Source: Siphonodentalium dalli (taxonomy: Eukaryota; Mollusca; Scaphopoda; Gadilida; Siphonodentaliidae). From it: a stretch of 64,000 bases of DNA. The position numbers and the translations under genes were made by a program. Positions 52,601-61,600 of this stretch are shown one piece after another (the stretch's first letter is position 1; each line of letters starts with the position of its first letter). The notes beneath the pieces are model-generated. The model had not been told where the DNA came from and searched no databases. It saw only the letters and a program-made list of their open reading frames with translations. Where the stretch lies: NCBI GenBank assembly GCA_032622095.1, contig CP136069.1, positions 169,626,394 through 169,690,393 of the forward strand, given 5' to 3'.

Positions 52601-55600
52601 ACTGAAAACAAACTGCTAATAGGCGCCAGACTTTCAGAAACACAGTTTAAGTAACTGTGTTAGTGCCAATCACAAACCATGTGTACCCTTCATCACATTT
52701 TCAAACCCTGTGTACCCTTCATCACTTTTTTTGGTGAGAGTGACCCCTTCAGCGTTACTAGTACAGGTTATCGGTATCATGCAGTGAATGCTGAATGAAA
52801 CTCGATATTATCAAATACTTAACTTGTTCTGAGAATCTGAGTCCGGCAATTTGCGGGTGGGTGCACACCTTTGTTATTGTTATCCACGCTCTTGAATTTG
52901 ATGAAACTTATAGTTTCCTTTTTTTAGGAACCGTCGGCCATCCGTCGTTCATTCCTACTTTTATATTGTTTGTATGTTTGGCTATTCATAACACTGAAAT
53001 TCGTTCTAATGAACTCACAAATAATATAACCATAACATCACCGAGAATTGTGCTGGTATTGAATACATTGTGTTCATTGGTCATTAACAGTGGTTTATGA
53101 TGCACCCGATGCCCAAAACAACCAGCGACAGTGCAATTAACCAGCACCCAGCCAATAGGCCATATTACGGAATACTTCCACTGATGTTATTAGGTTCAAT
53201 TAGGTTATGAGGGGAGGGGAGGGGAGGGGAGGGGAGGGGGGAGGGAGAGGGAGAGAGAGAGAGAGAGAGAAAGCCAAGACTTGTCAAAGAAATTTAGTTT
53301 CACTGGGAAGGTGAAATAACAGGGTAATAGGGGTGTTTGACCCTTCAATGGCAAGGAAAATCTGTTTGTTCCTGATTTTTCTCCCAGACCCTGGACTGAT
53401 TTGAGCAGCTACCCCAAGTCTGATGCGACAGTTTAGAGATTACATTAGTGACGCAGGTTCCTGGCCCTGTATTACGGGTGATAAAACTATTATGAAGCTG
53501 TCTAAACAATGAAGGTTCAATTCATACCGAGTTGTTGTTGTTGTTGTTGTTGTTGTTGTTGCTGTGCGAGAGCGTACTGCTGCTGTGTGAGTAAAGCAAT
53601 CGGTTGTTGCTGTCTTTGTAAGATCTGTAATGAGAAATCATTGACATTAGAGTCATCAGTAAACTCAAAACAGTATTGGCGAAGAGGAAATATATTGGAA
53701 TAAAGTACTGCTCAGACCCTTATATACTGGAGCTTCAGAGAAATTTTTTGAAAACCCTGCACCAATGCATTCTCTTATATATGCAGTTCTCCCATAGGGA
53801 GCCTCGCATATATAACATTGGCCTAACAATATTTGCCTTGATCTTATAAAGTATAAATATATAAGAGAATGCACTGGCACAGGATCTTTAATGCTGCACC
53901 AGCGCAGCTCCCTTTATGAACTCCCATCCTGAAAAGGTTAACAATCTGAAACTTCCAGTAAACTAAAAAGGACAACTCAATAAACGAAAGTGTGATTCGC
54001 ATTTCATGATTTCACACAAACTTACAGGATTTGCAAAATAAATTATAAAATAAATTTGCCAGCAACGCAGGCTGATAATCTATTCAAGTGTCACATAATC
54101 TTCAAGCCCAGCCCTCACAGTTAAGGAAAATGTCCCACTGTAAATTAAATGCTGTGGCATGTTAGATTTCACACATTGCCTCGATATTGCTTATTGCTGT
54201 GGCCAATTTTGAGCAATGTAAATTAAATTCTGTGGCACGTTAGATTTCACACATTGCATTGATATAGCTTATTGCTGTGGCCAATTTCGAGGACTGCAAG
54301 TTAAACATACAATATCTCACATTTATCACATTCTGAGGATCAAATTAAGTGGTTAAATAGATGAAACACTAAAATACGTACTAAGTGTGCCTTGAAAGAC
54401 TTTATCGAGATGACAACTACAGACACAACAAGTATCATCATTTTATCCTGCATATAACAACAAACTATTCTCTGTTAACCCTTTACCCAACAGAACGGCC
54501 CTGTGCCAATGCATTCTCTTATATATGCGAGTCGACCATAGGTCGCCTCGCATATATAAGAGAATGTATTGGCTTAACACATTAAAAATTAAAAAATTGT
54601 TAAAGAATGTAAGAAAAAATGGTAAAAAGTGTTAAAAAAAGAGATTTTTTTTAGGCCAATGCATTCTCTTATATATGCGAGGCGACCTATGGTCGACTCG
54701 CATATATAAGATAATGCATTGGCACAGGGCATAACTGTAACTATCACAATGTGGTCAAGGAGCCGGTTCCAATGATATCCATATTTGTATAGTTTTATTG
54801 AGACAGACCCAAGATAATTTAGGCTGTTGCAGCTTTATTTGGCCGGTTTTGGCCGTTTTGTTGGGTAAAGGGTTAATTCTGGATATGGTAAATTGTCTAA
54901 TTTATGAGCTGCACATTAAAACGTGCGCTATAGCACTTGTAGTGTGCAGGAAAATTAAAAACCCCCAACACTAAATTATATGCAGACACAAGTAATATTT
55001 TAAGCGCATGTAACTTGATGTCTGCGTATTTACACTGAAAAGGGACAATCCGCCATATTCAAGGTATTGTGCGGTGAACAGTGGAAACACTTCTCAAAGC
55101 GTGCTACACGTAGCGGTTAACTTCAAAGTACGGTAATTGCAGTACTGATGTTGTGAATTTGCTCAGGCCAACGGCTTCTTTGATTTTGCATCAGTTGGAA
55201 CTGGCCTTGCCATTTGAAGACATTTATTGCATGTATTACTCATATGATCCTATCGATAGGATGTCGATAAGACACACACAAATCTGATGAAGAGAGTAGC
55301 CAATGAGGGAAAAACTGTTGGGTTTCATCATGGCCCTAGATGCTGTCATATTTTGGCTTATTATACTGCAAAATACTGGTTCCATAATGATTGATAGGTG
55401 GTTATCTCTACTATTATCTATTATACACAGGTACGACAAAGCCGTCATAGTATTAGTGACCTTGCTCAAGGGTCACAACTTGGTGCAGGATTTGAACAGT
55501 GTGCGACTACAGCCACACATCGCTAATCAGACCAAGCCACTTTTGCGGGAGACTCAGTAATCCACTAGCAGGCAGTGAACTCATGCCGGTGTAACACGAT

Positions 55601-58600
55601 ATCTCCCCCCCCCCCGGGGTATCTTCCCCCCCCGGGGGGGAACAAACCCCGGGGTATCTTCCCCCCCCACCCTGAGTATCTTCCCCCCCACTCGTACATT
55701 TTTTTTCCCTCACTTATTTATAAAATTATGGCAAGAAATGCCGAGAAAACTATTAAATTTTTTTTTTGTGTGTGGTTATTTTGAAGTTTAACTTAACCCA
55801 GTAATGGCATAAATATGTCAAAATATTACCTTATGATTCTATCGTTTAATTTGCTTTATATAGTCATGAAATGGCGAGAAATTAACTTTATATGAGCAAA
55901 ATTTTATAGAGTAAAATTTTGGGTGGGGGGGGGGGGGAATGATACCCAGGCCTGAGTATTTCCCCCCCCCCCCCACCCAGCACCTACATATGACAAAAAT
56001 TAAACGTATGATTATATTGCTTAATTTGCTTTATATAGTCATGAAATGGCGAGAAATTAACTTTATATGAGCAAAATTTGATAGAGTAAGAATTTGGGGT
56101 GGGGGGGGGGGAAGATACCCAGGCCTGAGTATCTTCCCCCCCCCCCACCCAGCGCCTACATATGAAAAAATTAAACGTATGATTTTATTGCTTAATTTGC
56201 TTTATATAGTCATGAATTGGCGAGAAATTAACTTTATATGATCAAAATTTGATAGAGTAAGAATTTGGGGTGGGGGGGAAGATACCCAGGCCTGAGTATC
56301 TTCCCCCCCACCCAGCGCCTACATATGAAAAAATTAAACGTATGATTTTATTGCTTAATTTGCTTTATATATAGTCATGAAATGGCGAGAAATTAACTTT
56401 ATGTGAGAACAATTTTATTGAGTAAGAATTTGGGGTGTGGAGGGATACCCATGCCTGGGTATCTCCCCCCCCCCCCCACCCAGCAGCTACACCCCCCCCA
56501 CCCAGCAGCAGAATTAAAAAAAATATATATATAAGTTTATCTTTAAACTTATATATATATTTTTTTTATATAATTTTGCTTTCTATAGTCATGAATGAGA
56601 AAAAGTTGGTTAGATACTTGTCACCTCTATCACAGATAATATTTCCTTTTTTTGTAAATAGGTTTATATTTTGTTATCTCCCCCCCCCACCCCAAATTCT
56701 TACTCTAATCAATTTTGCTCATATAAAGTTAATTTCTCGCCATTTCATGACTATATAAAGCAAATTAAGCAATAAAATCATACGTTTAATTTTTGTCATA
56801 TGTAGGCGCTGGGTGGGGGGGAAGATACTCAGGCCTGGGTATCTCCCCCCCCCCCCCCCCACCCCAAATTCTTACTCAAATCAAATTTTGCTCATATAAA
56901 GTTAATTTCTCGCCATTTCATGACTATATAAAGCAAATTATGCAATAAAATCATACGTTTAATTTTTGTCATATGTAGGCGCTGGGTGGGTGGGAAGATA
57001 CTCAGGCCTGGGTATCTCCCCCCACCCCATATTCTTACTCTATCAAATTTTGCTCATATAAAGTTAATTTCTCGCCATTTCATAACTATATAAAGCAAAT
57101 TAAGCAATAAAATCATACGTTTAATTTTTGTCATGATATGTAGCCGCTGGGTGGGGGGGGAAGATACTCAGGCCTGGATATTTCCCCTCCCTCCCACCCC
57201 AAATTCTTACTCTATTAAATTGTTCTCATATAAAGTAAATTTCTCGCCATTTCATGACAATATAAAGCAAAATAAACGATAAAATCGTAAGGTAATATTT
57301 TGACATATTTATGCTATTGGGTTGTTAAGTTAAACTTCAAAATAAAAAAAATTAAATTTTTTTTTTTTTTAATAGTTTTCTCGGCAGTTCTTACCATAAT
57401 AATATATAATAAGTGAGGGAAAAAAAATATATGAGTGGGGGGGAAGATACCCAGGGCGGGGGGGGGGGGGGGGGGAAGATACCCAGGGGGGGGAGATAAA
57501 CTGTTACACCGGTACATAGACTGTCTTTAGACACCATTACCAGTCGTACATGCTATCCAGTAGGGCTATAAAACTCCCTATAGTACTAAAGTCATTATCG
57601 GGCTGTATTTAATTTGCATTTATGGGCCTGTTTTGATCTCAGGAATGAGAAACAAGACAGTCAATGACTGTGGGGTCGCTCACCAGACTGCAAAGACTGA
57701 TAAGACTGGGACTCTGGAGACCAAAACAGTGAGCACTTTTCATAATCACTTTAAAAGAAGTAGATTTAAACAGGATATGTGGCTAGAGAGACTTCAAGTA
57801 TGTAGCTTGGTAAAAAACCACCTTGAAATTGCCAACTGTACACTACTGATCACCCCCCTCCTCCAGCTCAACAAGTCCCCTCCCGACCGGGATCCAGACT
57901 CCCAAGTCTTAGGTTGGAATTTAACAACCGACACCTCAAACTTTCTCAATTGTTGGAAATTTCCAATCTCACAAGCGCCTTTTTCTAAAACCATTTAAAC
58001 ATGTTTGAAGCCCAATTATCCATGGACCCAAAACACAATACATGTATGTCAGACCAATCAGTCAGGTGGTTCCAAGGTAGATGTTTTAATGAATTTGGTA
58101 TTTCTATGATTTTATTGGACACAAAAGTGTTAACTCCCCATAGACTGCCATTTCTTGACAGGTTGACCTCATTTTAACAAATCTCTATCTCAGTCACTAA
58201 AGGATCTTCCTGATTCCTCCATACTATGTGTAAGCTAAATAGTCCAAAATCCCTTGAGAAGACATTTTAAGAATTACTATAGAGACATATAGTTATGTCC
58301 CTGGTCCCACCCTTTTAACCTGGTGACCCCATCTGAATAAATTTGAATCCCAGACACCAAAGAACCCTTCATACATATCATAAATATCAGTCAAATAGAC
58401 CTGATGGTCCTTGTGAAGGAAGCATATTAAGAGGGAAACTGTCCTTCGCTTGGCCCCTATTTGACCAGGTGACCCCATTAAAAAAATCTGAATTGCAGTC
58501 AAGGAAGAACATTCCATTCTATATAAGCCAACTAGTTCTTGCAAACATATTTTAAGAATTACTATGTAGTGAAATAGTTAAGTCTCTTGCTCTGCCCTTA

Positions 58601-61600
58601 TTTGACTTTGTGATCCCATTTTCACAAATCTGATAAGGATAAAAATTAAGTTCCCCAGTTGAAGTTGGTGATATTCACCCATTGGGCACCTCATTTATGA
58701 ATTTTATCTTCTGCAAATTAGGGGATATAGAAACTTCCTAGAAGGGAAATTTAACTAACAACAATGTAAATTTGATACTATAGATACTTCCCAGAAGATG
58801 AGGCCTAAGCAGAATGAGGTCGTCAGAGGGTGAATTTGGTGATGCTAGCCTGCTGTGCCGGATAGCATCACAAAAAGCGTGTCTGTTCCTACATTGTGTA
58901 TGCCTGGCCTCAAGCAACACAATGTATTATACAACAAGCCTTGAAATAGTGTGATAGTGTGTCTGTCATTTGCAGAGTGAGGTCCCCAGAGGGTGAATTT
59001 AGTGACGCTATATTCACCCTCTGGGGACCTCATTCTGATAAAGTCCTCAACTGCTATGGAAGACCTAGAATAAAATTGAATTTCCCCAGTTGAAGTTGGT
59101 GATGTTCACCCATTGGGCCCCTCAATTATGAATTTTATCTTCTGCAAATTAGGGGATCTAGAAACTTCCTAGAAGGGAAATTTAACTAACAATGTAAATT
59201 TGATACTATAGATACTTCCCAGAAGATGAGGCCTAAGCAGAATGAGGTCCCCAAATGGTGAATTTGGTGATGCTAGCCTTGAATCAAGCTTTGAAATAGT
59301 CTGTCTGTTATTTGCAGAATGAGGTACCCAGAGGGTGAATTTAGTGAGGCTATCCTGCACAGCGGGCTAGTATCACTAAATTCACCCTCTGGGGACCTCA
59401 TTCTGATAAGGCCCTCAACTGCTATGGAAGACCTAGAATAAGATTGAAGTTCCCCAGTTGAAATTGGTGATGTTCACCCATTGGGCACCTCAATCATGAA
59501 TTTTATCTTCTGCAAATTAAGGGATACAGAAACTTCCTAGAAGGGAAATTTAACTAACAACAATGTAAATTTGATACTATAGATACTTCCCAGAAGATGA
59601 GGCCTAAGCAGAATGAGATCTTGAGACTCTAGATACTTCCCAGAAGATGAGGCCTAAGCGGAATAAGGTTCTCAGAGGGTGTATTTGGTTATGCTAGCCT
59701 GCTGTGTAGGATAGCGTCACTAAATTCACCCTCTGGGAACCTCATTCTACAAATGCCAGGCACTCTTTCAGAAAATGAAATTAATCTGATTTTAATGACC
59801 ACTGAGTGATAATATAAACAACAAGGGTGCTTCATTGATAACACCATTAATCTCATTTAAATTATGGATGACATGAATACACTCCCTGGGGACTCTGTCT
59901 AAGGCTGCAGTTCTAAGCTCTCTTTATCTCTCTATCTGCCTTGCCATGTGTCATGTCTATCAGTTCATAGGAGAGTTGCCTTGTAATGGGAATTTAAATA
60001 AATATACTTTATTTACCTGTGAGTTAGGATATGAGATAGGGTGGAATGCTGTTGGTTGGGAGTGGGGTTCTGGGTCATGTGGGGGGGTGATATTTTTTGT
60101 TTGTATGTTAAATTGATCAAGGAGTTCCTGAATTTTTTATTATTTTTTGGGGAATTATGGCCCTGGCTCCACCACTATTTGACCCAGTGACCCCATTTGA
60201 ACAAATCTGAACCCCAGTCATTCAATGACCCCACATACCAAATATAAACTAAATCGGCTTAATGGTTATTGACAAGAAGTCGTTATAAGAATTACTAAGG
60301 AGGAATATAATTATGGCCCTGGTTTCGCAACTGTTTGACACAGTGACCTCATTTGAACAAATATTAATGACAGTCACCTAGGGAACATCCACCCCAAATA
60401 TGATCAAAATGCAAAAATGTAATTTTTGGGTTTTTAGAGTTATGTCCCTGGCTCTGCCCCTAATTGACCCAGTGACCCAATTTGAACAAATCTGATTCCC
60501 AGTCACCCAAGGTCCCTCAGTACCAAATATAAGCTAATTCGGCCCAATATTTTTGTAGAAGAAGTCATTGTAAGAATTACTATGAGTTATGGCCCTGGTT
60601 TCTCAACTAATTGACCGGGTGACCTCATTTGAACAAATCTGAACACCAGTCACCCAAGGACCCTCCATACCAAATATTAGCTAAATCGGCACAATGGTTA
60701 TGCACAAGAAGTTATTGTAAGAATTACTGTGGAGGAATAGAATTATGGCCCTGGTTTCGCAACTATTTGACCCAGTGACCTCATTTGAACAAATCTGAAT
60801 GAGAGTCACCTAGGGAACATCCACACCAAATATGAACCAATTTGGTATGATGGTTTCAGAGGAGATGTTTTAAAAAAAAGTTGACGGACGGACAGACAGA
60901 CGGACGGACGGACGAGGAGTGATGACTATTGCTCCACCAGAGACCTCGTCTCAGGTGAGCTAAAAAAGTTAAGATATTAATACTGATATTAATTTGAATA
61001 TTTTCAGGCTTGAAGATTATAAGATGTTTTAATTTAAAGTAGCCATTCTGTATAAACTCACCTGGTTGTAGTCCATATTGAAGTTTGGACTGTCCATAGA
61101 AGGTACGTTAAGCTGGCTGGCATAATCGAAATGCATGGGATCTATGCCAACGGGTTCAAATTGCTGGGGATCAAACTGGAAACCCATCTGTTGCTGAGGG
61201 TGCATGTGGGGCTGTTCAAGGAAATCTGGTCGGCCATCCATTCCTCCAAACGGGCCAATGGGCTGTCCCTTCATCTCATCTCCACAAGGAGAATTCTGTC
61301 GACTGCCATGTCTTCTGCTGAAAATATAGTTTTGTGTAAATTCCATTATGAATACATTGTACTCATTTATAGACACTTAAGGCACATATACAGCACAGGC
61401 ACATAGCAGATACATCTAGTGCCGAAAATTCAGTTTCATACAGAAGGGTTATTAAATTTTTAATTGGATATAGGCCGATGTTGAACCCATCCCTTGGCCA
61501 TAGTAAATTACTATGATACTGATAGGAATCATAAATTTGAGTTTTGATGTTGAATTATAGAGTATACAGTTATACACTATTATAGACAAATGTACATAAC

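Noticed and set aside
55303-55560. 85-codon hydrophobic plus-strand ORF
   Set aside because: Both strands are open here and neither shows domain features or splice support. Possibly repeat-derived.
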